Positions 24,119-37,265 of a stretch of 64,000 nt of DNA are shown one piece after another. The stretch lies in the NCBI RefSeq assembly GCF_963678975.1, contig NC_089281.1:5419277-5483276 (forward strand). The letters are read 5' to 3'. Position 1 is the first letter of the stretch. Each line of letters starts with the position of its first letter. Both the position numbers and the translations under genes were made by a program. A model generated the notes under the pieces. The model was not told the origin of the DNA, did not search any database, and worked only from the letters and a program-made list of their open reading frames with translations. The stretch comes from Dysidea avara (taxonomy: Eukaryota > Porifera > Demospongiae > Dictyoceratida > Dysideidae).

Positions 24119-24262
24119 TAAGGGTGGTTATCTACACCTACAGCTATACTAGTGCACATTTAATTCCTACTTCAGTCATATACAGCCTGTCAATAGTATA
24201 GCCATGACTAAAGTAGGGATTAAATATCCACCAGTATAGCTGAAGGCGTAGATGCCCTCCTT
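24119..24262. repeat. Near-perfect 144-nt hairpin (palindromic MITE)
   Basis: Two arms of about 65 nt pair across a short centre near 24190. The left arm has CAGCTATACTAGTG and TTTAATTCCTACTTCAGTCAT; the right arm carries their inverses ATGACTAAAGTAGGGATTAAA and CACCAGTATAGCTG. No coding capacity. It could be a fold-back MITE or a source of a structured transcript. Confidence 0.65.
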
Positions 24263-25211
24263 GGTGTTTCATTGCTTCTTTTATTTCTATGATTCCTACC
24301 CAAATGTAAAATTGATAACACTTGTTTGTTTACTTTTTTGTAACAATTAGTCACTGGTGAACCATTGTATACTGAATCAAAGAAAAGAATTGTATCAGGA
24401 ACATTGTAAAATATAAAACTAATTCCATGGCTGAACACATGCCCCAATAATCAAATACTGACAAGTGAATCCATCATTCTGCTTCAATTTCAGCTACATC
24501 CCACCTGTTGTACAGTGCCAATAAAGAATGGCACCCACAATCAACCCACTCGCTACAGAAAATGCACAACAATTCTCATGACATGATGCATTACTGCAAG
24601 TCAACAGTAGTGGAGAAAGAAGTGGATATAAAGAAGGACAGAATAAGTCCATGATGCATGCACTGTAGCTGCTGCAGTTGGCAAAAAGGCAAAGAGATGT
24701 CAAACAGTGAAGAAACCTAACCATAGTTATGCTTGGCTGAAGGAATCAGTCAGTCAGGTAGTCAGTAGAAAATTAAGTTAAATAAAAATCAAAACTTTTA
24801 TTATAGAAACTAATTGGAATTGGTCTGAAGGCATTTTGGATTTCAAAATGCCTCCAATACTGCCAAGCTGGCATAAAGGAAAGGTGAGGCTGGCTTCAGG
24901 TGATATCTTGGGAAGAAAAACCAAACTGTATGATTTTTTTCCTTTAATTCAAATTTCTGTCCCATTAGATTAGTATAGCAATAATTAAGTTTAGGTGAGA
25001 AAATATTTGCCTTTTGATGTTGACACTTCAATCATTTCTACAATTCTATTCACTATAACAAGTCTTACCATTGAAGGTAAACAAGACCTTCTTTGAATCG
25101 TTCCCTACAACCTTGCATGTTGCATCCTTATGTGTTTATACATGATCGTGTAGCTATCCATTGCAAACACCTCTCTGTATATATTTTACATGATATATTG
25201 TGAGGTACGTA

Positions 25212-25467
25212 AAGTACCGCCCAGAGGTAACGTTACACTCATGAGCAGTTGACACTTGTGTAGCCAATTTTTGACCCGCGATTTATTTGGCATGTGTGTG
25301 CTAACTAACTCACCACGTGTAGCCATGACATGCAAGCTCCCTCGGGTGGCTGCTCCAGTAACTGCGTGCCTTCGCAAGTGATGTATTCCATTCATGCGTT
25401 GTGTCAAGTTGTGGCCTGGATTTGAGTACTCGTGAGGGATTGTAACATTACCTCTGGGGGGAACTGT
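25212..25467. mobile_element. MITE-like inverted repeat
   Basis: The left AGTACCGCCCAGAGGTAACG and the right inverse (GTAACATTACCTCTGGGGGGAACT region) face each other across about 210 bp. No clear target duplication. Class unknown. Confidence 0.5.
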
Positions 25468-25719
25468 ATATACATGGCACGTACACCCATTGTTGTACTC
25501 CTATACAGGAAGATTTCATAATGATGACCTATTAATAGAAACAGGGTCACACCACAGATGAGCAGACATGCTACAGTACAAATGACTGGTGTGAATTATA
25601 GAGATTCCCATAACGAACAAAATTACACTTGTTTTCTACAATATAGGATGAACAGATCATAGGAGGATATAGCATCAGCAAAGTGTGGATCGAGTATATC
25701 AGCAAGCATATCCTTCGGT

Positions 25720-28700
25720 GTGCGGCCCTGAGAAAGGCTATGGTGAAAAAAGATGTGAAATCCAAGGTGGCGGCTAAGAAATGGCTGTGATGGTAGGTTA
25801 ATGGTAAACATTTTAATAACAACAATTCAGGTGAATTTTCTGCCAAGACCAAGCGGCACCAAATTCACCTGAATTGTTGTTATTAAAATTTTTACCATTA
25901 ACCTACTATCACAGCCATTTTTTGGCCGCTACCTTGGATTTCACATCTTTTTTCACCATAGCCTTTCTCAGGGCCGCACTCTTTTTTTACAGCTTGGCTG
26001 TTTTGGATTAGATTTCACTTCTTTTTGTATTTGTATACCCCAAAGCCGGCCTATGGCCAGCTTTAGGGCTTTTTAACCTGTCATTTCTTCTTTACTACAG
26101 GAAGAAGAAAAGATGAAGCAGGGTGATTCCTTTGAAGCTGACCTCTCTGCAAGGTGATCCTTCTAGCTGATCTCTCTACCGGATGACTTGTTTGTAGCTG
26201 AACTCTCTACAGGGTGATTTGTTTGTAGCTGAACTCTCTACAAGGTAACTTCTTCTAGCTGATCTTTCTACAGGGTGATTTGTTTGTAGCTGAATTCTCT
26301 ACAGGGCAATTTGTTTGCAGCTAAACTGCTGAAATCTCTACAATGTAACTTCTTCTAGCTGAACTCTCTACGGGTGGCTTGTTTCTAGCTGATCTCTCTA
26401 CAGGGTGACTTGTTTCTAGCTGAACTCTCTACAGGGTGATTTGTTTGTAGCTGAACTCTCTACAAGGTAACTTCTTCTAGATGATCTTTCTACAGGGTGA
26501 TTTGTTTGTAGCTGAATTCTCTGCAGGGCAATTTATTGCAGCTGAACTCTCTACATGGTAGTTTCTCTGTAGCTGAACTCTCTACAATGTGACTTCTTCT
26601 AGCTGAACTCTCTACAGGGTGACTTGTTTCTAGCTGATCTCTCTACAGTGTAACTTGTTTCTAGCTGAACTCTCTACAGGGTGATTTATTTGTAGCTGAA
26701 TTCTCTACAAGGTAACTTCTTCTAGCTGATCTTTCTACAGGGTGATTTGTTTGTAGCTGAATTCTCTACAGGGCGATTTGTTTGCAGCTGAACTCTCTAC
26801 ATGGTAGTTTCTTTGTAGCTGAACTCTCTACAATGTACGTACCTTCTTCTAGCTGAACTCTCTACAGGGTGACTTGTTTGTAGTTGAATCCTCTACAGGG
26901 TGATTTATTTGTAGCTGAACTCTCTACAAGGTAACTTCTTCTAGCTGATCTTTCTACAGGGTGATTTGTTTGTAGCTGAATTCTCTGCAGGGCAATTTGT
27001 TTGCAGCTGAACTCTCTACATGGTAGTTTCTTTGTAGCTGAACTCTCTACAATGTAACTTCTGAACTCTCTACAGGGTGACTTGTTTGTAGCTGAACTCT
27101 CTACAAGGTAACTTCTTCTACCTGAACTCTCTACAGGGTGACTTGTTTGTAGCTGAACTCTCTACAAGGTAACTTCTTCTAGCTGATCTTTCTACAGGGT
27201 GATTTGTTTGTAGCTGAATTCTCTACAGGGCGATTTGTTTGCTGCTGAACTCTCTACATGGTAGTTTCTTTGTAGCTGAACTCTCTACAATGTGACTTCT
27301 TCTAGCTGAACTCTCTACGGGTGACTTGTTTCTAGCTGATCTCTCTACAGGGTGACTTGTTTCTAGCTGAACTCTCTACAGGGTGATTTGTTTGTAGCTG
27401 AACTCTCTACAAGGTAACTTCTTCTAGCTGATCTTTCTACAGGGTGATTTGTTTGTAGCTGAATTCTCTACAGGGCGATTTGTTTGCAGCTGAACTCTCT
27501 ACATGGTGGTTTCTTTGTAGCTGAACTCTCTACAATGTAGCTTCTTCTAGCTGAATTCTCTACAGGATGACTTGTTTCTAGCTGATCTCTGTACAGGGTG
27601 ACTTGTTCCTAGCTGAACTCTCTACAGGTGATTTGTTTGCAGCTGAACTCACTTACATGGTGGTTTCTTTGTAGCTGAACTCTCTACAAAGTGACTTCTT
27701 TTAGCTGATCTATCTACAGGATGACTTGTTTCTAACTGAACTCTCTACAGTATGATCTGTTCATAGCGGAACTTTCTACTGGGTGATTTGTTTGCAGCTA
27801 AACTCTTTGCATGATTGTTTCTTTGTAACTGAACTCTCTACAATGTGACTTCTTCTAGCTGATCTCTCTACAGGATGACTTGTTTCTAACTGAACTCTCT
27901 ATAGTGTGATCTGTTCATAGCGGAACTTTCTACTGGGTGATTTGTTTGCAGCTAAACTCTTTGAGAGAATAAACGTCTTAATGATTAAGACAAAATATAC
28001 ATTACGGGGCCTAGACACAGGGGTACCATGTGCTGATGGATCAGTACAGGAGCCCTGGCAAGACTTACATTAACTAAAAGTAACAATACACCAAAAAAAA
28101 AATCTATATCTACATATATGTAATACTTAAAGTTTATAAAAGGTGGTCTAAAAGATCCCAGCCCGGGGAGGCTCTAGAATTAAAAATTCTGTAAGAACAG
28201 GACACAGCAATGCGCATGATTGTTTCTCTGTAACTAAACTCTCTACAAGGTAACTTCTTCTAGCTGATCTCTCTACAGGGCAATTTGTTTGTAGCTGAGT
28301 TCTCTACAGGGTGATTTATTTGAGCTGAACTCTCTACATGATGGCTTCTTTGTAGCTGAACTCTCTATTAGGTACCTTCTTCTAGCTGATCTGACTACAG
28401 GGTGACTTGTTTGTAGCTGAATTCCCTACAGAATAACTTGCAATGTAATATAACTGAGTAAATTATACATGCAGCTGAATGCTTTATTAGGGTGACTGTT
28501 CTATTAGAGTATCTCGATCTCACATTTGCTGCACGTAGTTGCCTTTCGAATCATAACTCAGTGCTTTGTAATCCGATTCTTCTGTACTACTGCAAGAACT
28601 TTCCATGATGATTATTCCAGCTACATACTGATTTTCAGCTCGTTGCTCTAAGCGGTTTGCCTGGTAGACACGAAAACTAATAGTTTTTTTATTCATAAAA

Positions 28701-29304
28701 TCGATCGCGTAATTTTGACACAGGTTGGGTTTTGTGTCTTATCTCCATGGTCTTTATCCCGATTCCTTTCAAACCACAAAAAGGCACTCCTACGATGGTT
28801 GCTCCATCTACATATCAATTTTCAACTGATTCCTCCAAGGGGTTTACCCTGTAGGCGTGACGGACCTTCGACCTTATTTTACACAAATAATCGGTCATAA
28901 CTCCGTGAATGTTCATCGGATTCCTACCAAAGTTGGTACGGAGATCCGCCTTAATGAGCCCTTTAAGTGTGCCAAATTTCAGCCCAATCCGAGCACGCAT
29001 TCGTGTTTTATGGCGAATTTTGCGAAGTGTGCGAAAGGAAGATGAAGGAGAAAAAAAAACGAAGAAATTAAAACGAAATTTTGTTCGCTCGTATCTCGAA
29101 AATGGCTGGAGCGATTTTCTTCAAATTTGGTATGTAGACTCCCCTAACTGGGCGGCACGTCTCTAGCAAATTTACTTCCAATCGGATAAGGGATCACAGA
29201 GGTACATAGGTGTGAAAATTGCGTTTTCTTTCTTCCTGTTAATATACTCACGGTGTGGCGCGCCGGCTTCTTGGGCCGCACGACACACTATCGTGTGTCT
29301 TGAT
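25720..29304 (+). repeat. Composite repeat copy C (fold-back, minisatellite, tail)
   Basis: Order: a fold-back palindrome (25720-26012, left arm truncated relative to copy D); a linker with the hairpin GCCGGCCTATGGCC; a minisatellite of 29-32 bp units (26118-28440) interrupted by a foreign segment; then the conserved tail with ACACACTATCGTGTGT-CTTGAT ending at 29304. It is in inverse orientation to copy D (39500-44415) and very similar to it across the tail. No protein-coding gene is supported inside. Confidence 0.85.
27966..28214. other. Insertion of about 250 bp within the minisatellite of copy C
   Basis: A minisatellite unit is interrupted after AACTCTTTG and resumes at GCATGATTGTTTCT. 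The inserted DNA has an A-rich run (CACCAAAAAAAAAA) and a short hairpin GTCTTAATGATTAAGAC. It might be the 3' end of a LINE or SINE on the minus strand. Not identified. Confidence 0.5.
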
Positions 29305-32300
29305 GTAGTGAAGGTTAACATTGGCTGTCAAGACATTGAAATAGATCAGAGCGTTCCTTTCCAAATATCCGACATTCAATTTGCCATAGAAAAAGTAAGT
29401 GATTTTCGATCTTAAAATGACAAGCTTAAATTTCCTCTGATTTCCTTCTGCTATAGCTCATCTTAATCGCTATTCACTGCTCTTTCCAAATCTGGTTCGA
29501 ATCTGAGGTATCTATCACGTGTCATGGGTTATTATGCCTTTTATTGCATGACTCCAAAACACTCAATACAAAATGTATGGGGAAATCTGGTCAGTTTAGG
29601 CCATTTTGACAAGCCAAAATTTCCGTGAATTGGACTCCGTTTGGCATCATTGTACTTGCAGAGAGTTGCTCTAGATGTATCAAATTCAGAAAGTTACTAA
29701 ACAGACTCGAGATAGGCGGTACACGATAATTAATTAAATTTTTAATAATTTTTCAATTGAAATGTATTGGACATGCCTGTTCCAGATGGAATTTTTGCCA
29801 TGAACAAAAGTATAGCAAATGTCCGCAAACTTCTTGATATGCCTGTCTATTCGGGTCTCTGTGTAACAATGTCAACTGTTTAAACAAATAAAATCCCCAA
29901 ATGTTTATTTTGTGTAAAAAGTGACAAATTTAAGTGTATTGCATTTAAGGCTCACCTATCTGTTTTTACAGGCAATCTAGTCATTGTGATTTACCCACCA
30001 ACAGTGGATGTGGTTGTGATACTTAACTCTGAACCAGGTAGGACCCTTATTAGTATTGTGAATTTTGGATCAGTTTACATACAGAATTCAAGGAATTATA
30101 TGGTGTTTTCTATTGTAGTGCTCAATGTTGTGAGGTCAAAAGGTGTCATGAATTTCTACATGATTAGTTGATATTGTACTATCTCATATGATGGTAACAA
30201 ACTAATACCCAGGTCAGTTTACGTGTTGTGCGTATAGTATTAATGTTTTCCTAGTACACAGATTCTTTGATATATTGTATGTATTAATGACACTGTTGGT
30301 TTTGCAGGCGCCATCTGGTCATAGCAGTTCACGTACTAGCAGTCGGATGTAGTCATGGTAAGTCATGTTTGACCAGGTAAAAAAGGCTTGCTTGTTGTTT
30401 TACAGGACTGGTATCTTGTGTTGTCAGAATATGTGTTTTGTGGTGACCACAAGCCCAGCCCTAGTGATAATTGGCCAGTTGTCTGATTAGCAGCTTTGAC
30501 TTAAGGTATGTGCACAAGCTCACAGCAATTGTTTCGTAAGTTGTACTTTTATGCACTATAGTGTAACTTAATGTTACTTAAGATCAGGTATTGGTTGTAA
30601 AATGGATTAAACAATATATCAGGCATTTGCTTAGCTTAAAAGTGGGAATTGCGACAATTGCAATCCTGAATTTCCTGTTGTATAGCTAAGAAATATATTT
30701 AACATGTACATGTTGTACATTCTGTTTGGTGGCCACTTGTTGTTTGACAGGTCTCCTCATGTTCATGTTTACATACTTAGGCACCAAACACATTTACGTT
30801 ACCTCTGGTACACCAGATTCACTTATAGCCTTGAATATAATTTTTAATGTTTAATTCAGTGCCTGCATGCTTGTTCTTTTACAGGGCTCACTTAATCTTG
30901 TGTCATCATGAAGACATCTAAGAAATGATCACTTGGTGTTAAACTGATGTTTATTAAATTTTTGTTATGTGTTATAATAGCACTGTTACATATTTACTCT
31001 ACTGCAAGAAATTTTCATGAATTCTGCAGCCATCTTACCCACAATTAGAATTGCCTTATTAGTAGCTGTCACGGCAGTTCACACTTCCACAGCAGTTTCA
31101 CACTTCCACAAAGCACCATCAGTGTAAGGCAGAGCTTGTGTTGTGGCTTTCATTATGTATGTAATGTAGGGCAACAAATTTTGTCTGAAATGTGGTTTGT
31201 GACCGTGTACATGAGTTTTTGTCATTCCACACAACTTGCAAAATATTTCTTGCATCATAAGTGGTGCATGGCACTAAATGGAGTATTGACTAACGACCTT
31301 ACCTAGTGTTTGTACGTTCTTTTATCACGCTTTCACACCTTATTTATAAGACATCTGCCGATTATAAACGCTCGCATGGGGCGTGGCACTAAATGGACTC
31401 TAAAAGATTTCTGCTTAAAACGCCTTCCCTAGGGAACTTACGGGTCTGCACGCTTTCACAACTTGTTTGTCAGACATTAGGGCTTGTGTCCACATCATGT
31501 CTTCAAAAGTTATTGTAGGGATTAGAGGTTTGAATGGAGAAAATACGAGTAGGGCCAACCAGAATTAGATAATGTCAGGCCTAGATGGCTGGTACAAACA
31601 CGGGTAAGATGGCTGGTATAACATGACGATACGTGTAATACAAGGTAGAGAAATAAAGTGAAATATGTCTAAATACGGCTATATTTTTTATTTTAGCAAG
31701 GTCGCAAGAAAACGACGACTAAAGATTTTTTTATTATGTAACCCAATACAAATCCATTGAGAGATGTTGCATAATCCAGGGCTAATATTGTGAAACCGAC
31801 CCTACACGTAAATAACTCACAGTAGTGGCCGCGTCTTTTAATAGGGCGTGCGCTTCGTAGTTTCTTGGCCGCGCGCCTCACTACCGTGAGTCTTGATCAC
31901 TTTTTTTACTACTGATCTGATACCAAATATATTATAGGTGGAAATGGCAGATACTGATCTGTTACCAATACTTTGCCACAATGACATTACTCACAAGAAA
32001 CAGTTACAGCACCAACTTAACCAATTAATCTTATTTCGTGACTTTAATTACTGCTTTTTCCACCATACTATAATACCTATCTTCTAGAATTCATGCCTAG
32101 CTATCTATTAGCTCTCTATTTCACATGCTATATATGCCGCCATCTTGAAAACCAATATAATTACATCATATGAAGCATTGGGTGGTATCAGGCATTTATA
32201 GCTTTACCTACTGCATACACAGGAAGTCTGGTACTGCCAAAGTAGGGCCGAAAGCAATACTAGTATCTGTGTCAATGCATCACTAATGTTGTGTACATAT

Positions 32301-32712
32301 ATTTTTAATGCTGTACGACTGTGACTACAATTGCAAGTGATTATACTGCCCAGTAATCATGATTATGCAATTAATTGCATTCTGTGTTGTATTCTGAGTT
32401 GTGTGCCTTCATTTAGAAAGGTTTACAGTCACTCGTCTCTATTTTGTGACCTGAGGCTCCCTTACTAGCATTGCTTATGATACAGGTAGATTCTAGGGTG
32501 ACAGAAATTGGTTTGGAGTTTATTAGCTAATATGGCTCTTGACAGTACGGAGAATATAATTATATATAAATATATCATTTTCAATTAATCAATTATTTCA
32601 GTTTTTTGTGATTATTGCTTATCATGATTAGTGCTGCAATTGATTAATTGCATAATTGATATAATCACACAGCCATAGCTTTAGTTTTGCATTTATAGAA
32701 GGTTTGTCTTTA
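29305..32712. other. 3.4 kb without a firm gene
   Basis: Contains one exon-like segment directly after repeat C (29314-29394, ending AAAAA|GTAAGT). It also has two diverged copies of a roughly 75-bp block (near 29972 and 30308), a 115-bp tandem duplication sharing TGGCACTAAATGGA (31269 and 31384), and the end of a distant relative of the composite repeat (31800-31897). No protein family is recognised. Confidence 0.45.
31800..31897 (+). repeat. Terminal module E, distant relative of the composite repeat tail
   Basis: It ends TTTCTTGGCCGCGCGCC, then TCACTACCGTGAGT and CTTGAT. The layout matches copies A-D, but the stem is changed on both sides: inner CACAC/GTGTG becomes CTCAC/GTGAG. Upstream sequence is not alignable by eye to the other tails, so this looks like a separate family sharing the same 3' terminus. 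Confidence 0.6.
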
Positions 32713-33041
32713 TAGGTTACCTTCACATACCATTCCAGTAGAATCTAAAAGATATGAAAAGCAGCAGGTTATTAATGACTTGAAAGAAATGCTGGCAAGC
32801 AAAGCAGTGGAGGGATTGCCCACTTATTTTGTTACTCTTCCTATGGAGTTAATACATAACCACAAACTGATAGGGGCAACAAGGCGAATGAATTCTGACA
32901 TCAGAAATAAAATCCGAGAGTTCGTATCTGACAATATCACTAATGCCAAACTTATAAAAGTCTTTTGAGAAAGTACGTGCAATGCCAGTATTCATCAGAT
33001 GCTGTAAAGTCACATGTCAACAGACCGTTCCTATTATCCAC

Positions 33042-33737
33042 CAGTGTTGAAGCCGGGTCACTACTGCTGACCCAGATGACCCACTGACCCGGATAACAAT
33101 CCGGGTCAGACCCAGATTTGACCCAGATTAATTAAAGCCGAGACGTGCGATAACAGCTATGTTTCGTTTATAGTCTCAAGCAAGCAAGACTACGTTTTGA
33201 GCGTTCAATTCATGTTGAGTAAACTAGTAGTTATGTGATAACTAAGCCGGTAAGTTTATAAATCTAAATCAGTCCGTGGGTTTTGGTTCCATGTAGCTAC
33301 TGTGAGTTTACAGACAGCAATTGGGTGTGGCTTCATGCATACCTTGTATTACAATTTCCTGATATATTGAAGTGGGTGTGGCTCACAAAAGAACATATAT
33401 CCTACTGCAAGATTTGACAATATACAACTCTTACAATAATCAATTAGTGGGCTTGGCTCCACGTAAGCTTGCAGACAGCCAACGGACAGACTTTTGTGCT
33501 ACAGACTGCACTTACTAATAAAAAATAAATAAATGGGAGTGGCTGAGCGTATGTTTGTAATGCAATAAGTGGGAGTGGCTCACAAAAGAGCTACGCGACT
33601 AGCGATAAGTTTCCACGTCGTCAAATGAACAATTTTGTTTCTCACGTGATCCAATCCGAGTCAGACCTGGATAATTTGTAAACCCGGATGACCTGGAGAA
33701 TATGTGACCCGGATTACCCAACCCGGTTTCAACGCTG
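33042..33737. mobile_element. hAT-type MITE with perfect 8-bp target duplication
   Basis: 696 bp bounded by CAGTGTTGAAGCCGGGT and the inverse AACCCGGTTTCAACGCTG. The 8-bp duplication TTATCCAC lies on both sides (33034-33041 and 33738-33745). Length and termini fit the hAT superfamily. It disrupts the transposase pseudogene. A second, truncated copy is at 3060-3206. Confidence 0.88.
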
Positions 33738-36726
33738 TTATCCACATGAGCGGGACATTACCAACTGTGTACACAGTATCATGTCAGCTGGTAAATATTC
33801 CCATTTAGATCAATTAATTTGGAGAAGGTAGTCACAGACTGGATAGTTAGTGATGCAACTAAATCAATTGAAGAGAGGACTAAAGTATACTACAGGAAGT
33901 CCAGCACAGAATTTGGAGGTGATGCTTTGTTGTCTGTTGAAGCTGTTATAGGAACTATAGCAGAAATAGCAGATGTTTCGAAACAAGGGTTTAGTGGTGA
34001 TATTGATCATGACACAGAAAGTGAAGATGCGGAAAATGAGACTGATCTTTCTCAAGCTTCTAAGTACTTTTCTTGTCGTATATCAAGAACCATAGCAGCA
34101 GAAATTACTTCTGAAGTATGGAAATATACTAACTCTGATGGACGCAACGTACAAAACCACTAAGTATGCTGTACCACTCTTTCTTTTATGTGTGAGAAGC
34201 AGCTGTGGTTACATACCCGTGGCACGTTTTATTATCGAACAAGAAAGTGCCTTCCATATAGCTGAAGCTCTAAAGATCATATCACATTGGAATAGTGGTT
34301 GGGTTCCACCATACTTTATGATTGATTACAGTGATTCTAAGTTGAACGACATCACCACTGTGTTTCCACAAGCTGAAGTGTATCTTTGTGAATTCCACCA
34401 TGAACAGGCTTGGAGTCGATGGATAAGAAGTGGTAATAATATTGAATGTGCATGAATTGCATTGTTACTCTGCCTATGTATAGGAAAGAACTGCCTTCTG
34501 GATGATGAAAGAGAGCAACTTTTACATTTGCTATGAGAAGTAGCTTTTTCTGGAACACAAAGGCAGTATCAGGCAACTTTGGATGCACTATTGGCCAGTA
34601 GTGTATACAAAAATCATCCCCGTGTTCAATGCTATTTAACAACCAAGTGGCTTGGTTGTACAATGGTTAGCGAAATTATATAGGTATTTCTATATATACA
34701 TACACACATACAATATTTTTGTGTACCATTAGCTGGTAATTTGTGAAGGTTTACATTTTTATTTTTGGATATTTCGAAGAGGCCCTTTTCTTTGACAGTA
34801 AATTCCCATGTCTGGGTATTCACCAAAAATAAATTCCCACCTTGAAGTGCTTTTATGTGATCCACGTTTTGGTGTATTCCTTGAGTTTTAGCTATATACT
34901 GTATATAATATGGTCTGGTGCTTGTTGCCAGATAATCATTAGTGCAATTTGTACATTGTTATACCATATCAAAATGTAACTCAGTATTAAATGACGATAT
35001 TGGTTATCATTACTGTGCTGATACAGGTTGTTTGGGTTTTCCATCATACCTGACATTTCCTGTGTGTATGTCTGTGTGTATGGTGTGTATGTATGTATAT
35101 ACGAGCTTCATGTTGTATGAATTATGTTATAAATGATCCTTTTACCCAGTTGAAAGTGGCAAAGGCTTGCATGCATATGTGTAATACAAACTTGGAAAAC
35201 AATAAGAAATGTATGTACCATAGTGAGAATGTCCTAAAAACTTTCTATAATTGGTGGCCTATTAAGGACAACAAGTGAGTGTCATTTCAAGATTAATTAA
35301 TTAATTCGTAAATAAATAATTCATCAATTAGCTGTTTCCATTTTGTTTTAAGACAATGTAATATGGTTTTAGTAATGGCAAGGTGAAATTTTCATCCTAC
35401 TTTATTTCACAAAATCATTAGCCATTTTTAGCAATTTACTATTTGTTTAAACTAATTCATCAGGCTCTTCAACTAAATTGAGACGAGATGTGTATGTTAT
35501 ATCAACATTTTATTTACAGAGATGGTGTGATGCTTTTCGCAGACCAGGATACCACTCCAGTGTGAAGACCAACAATGGGGTTGAATCGTTAAATAAGTTG
35601 TTTAAGCACTGTACTATTACAACAATTTGCACACAGACAAAACAGTTACTGGTCTTTGCCAAATCATGTGGGATAGTTTTCTTCCTGATACCATTCACAG
35701 ATATACCATTGACAATGTGAAATTTTCTTCAGATTTCAAGCTTTATGATGAAAGTATTCCTCCATATTTAAACAATCGACCACAGTGGTTTGTAAAGCAC
35801 TGTATGTGGCGGCTACATGCTGCTACAAGATTCGCTGGTGAAGATATTCAGATACTAACTGCATCTACATTCATTATCAGGGGTCAGAGTTTCAAACAGC
35901 AGCAAGATTCAAATGAAAGAAATTCTTATAAGGTGTTCCTAGGGTCTGATGATGAGTACCCAACCTGTGAATGTGTAGATTTCAAGCAACACTGCTTACC
36001 TTGTAAGCACATGTTTGCTATCTTAACAGTAGTTCCTGGCTATTCATGGGAGTCCTTACCTGTTTGTTTTAGTACTAGTCCACTTTATAATATTGATGAA
36101 TCGGTGTTTTCTGTAGACCAGAAACAAGATCTGGTGTACAATCTTTCTACCCCAGTCAATCAAAAAAATTCTGTTGGATTGAGTGATCAGTTGAATGATC
36201 AGACTGGTGCTGCTGGTGAAGATCACACAATGGATATCATGTGTACAGAAGACACAATAGATCTAGACATATCATCACCTCACACACCTCAGATTGCACT
36301 GCCACAAGATGAAGGGAATTCTAAGGCTATAAATTCACTGACAGTATCGCTTAGGTCTAACCTTCAATGTCTTCAAGATTTTTCTTATTTATGCAAAGAA
36401 AACACGTCTCTTACAACTGTTAATAACTGCATTGAATCTGCTTTACACACTGCAAACTCTTTTCTAAAAAGAGAAGGTGGGCTTACTCTACAACCCACAC
36501 CTGAAAAACGAAGGAAAGTGAGCAAAGAAGGCAAACAAGCTACGATGTCTTCCTTCCCATAAATGCAAGAGAAGACTAAGTTTGTTTGATCGATACAAAA
36601 ATCGTGTTGGTAAACTTGCTGATACTGTGAAAGCTAGTTCGCATATTTCTATACCTGAAGCTAAAGCGAAACATATCAAGTAGGTTAAAAGAAAAACAAT
36701 AATTATTGTGAAAAAGTATCACAATT

Positions 36727-37151
36727 AGGCCTGAGCCAATTATGCTTTGAAAATTGCCTATTATGCTTTTGAGCAGTGCTCAAAAATCCAGCCTATTATG
36801 ATCAAAATTATTCTCTCAAAATCAAGATTATGCTCGAGAGCTGACCGTTTTATTAGAGTATATCTAGACTGCTGTATTAGAGTAAGTGACTGCTCTATTA
36901 GAGTATCTCGATCTTATTTCCATAAAGTGTGAATAATCAGTCAAGAAATTGTAAAAATAATAACAATGCAAGGTTTTTGATATGAAATGCAGTAATAATG
37001 TGTAGTGTGTTCATGTTGTGCAGTATTTTGGCGCGCGTATTGCACGTTTTAATTAAAACTCTTGAAAATTGTCCTATTATGCTGGCATAATGCTTGATGC
37101 TTTTGCTAGCCTATTATGCTCAAAATTATGCCAGCATAATTGGCGCAAGCC
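36727..37151. mobile_element. MITE of the AGGCYTGNGCC family, copy 1
   Basis: Ends AGGCCTGAGCCAATTATGC and GCATAATTGGCGCAAGCCT are inverted repeats. The interior holds repeated 'CCTATTATGCT' blocks and three tandem relatives of CTATTAGAGTATC (36846-36912). It lies between the SWIM and Ulp1 segments of the MULE locus, perhaps in an intron. No clear target duplication. Confidence 0.65.
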
Positions 37152-37265
37152 TAATCAGAATATGCAGAAAGAAAAGCCAGAGAATAAAAAGGATTCAGTG
37201 AAGGATGCAGCAGTGAAAAAAAGGAGAAAAAGGTTACAGAAGATATTCAAATTGTTGGCATTTAC

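Larger units (their letters stand above)
21478..25719. other. 4.2 kb without a recognisable gene
   Basis: No coding region with family motifs on either strand. It contains a long hairpin (24119-24262) and a MITE-like inverted repeat (25212-25467). Positions about 25623-25719, just left of repeat C, continue an open frame on either strand but match nothing I know. Confidence 0.5.

Noticed and set aside
25571-25852. Frames over the left edge of repeat C (for example ILRCAALRKAMVKKDVKSKV on the plus strand)
   Set aside because: Most of the frame lies in the fold-back palindrome, and both strands are open. It is likely a relic or chance. No partner exon was seen.
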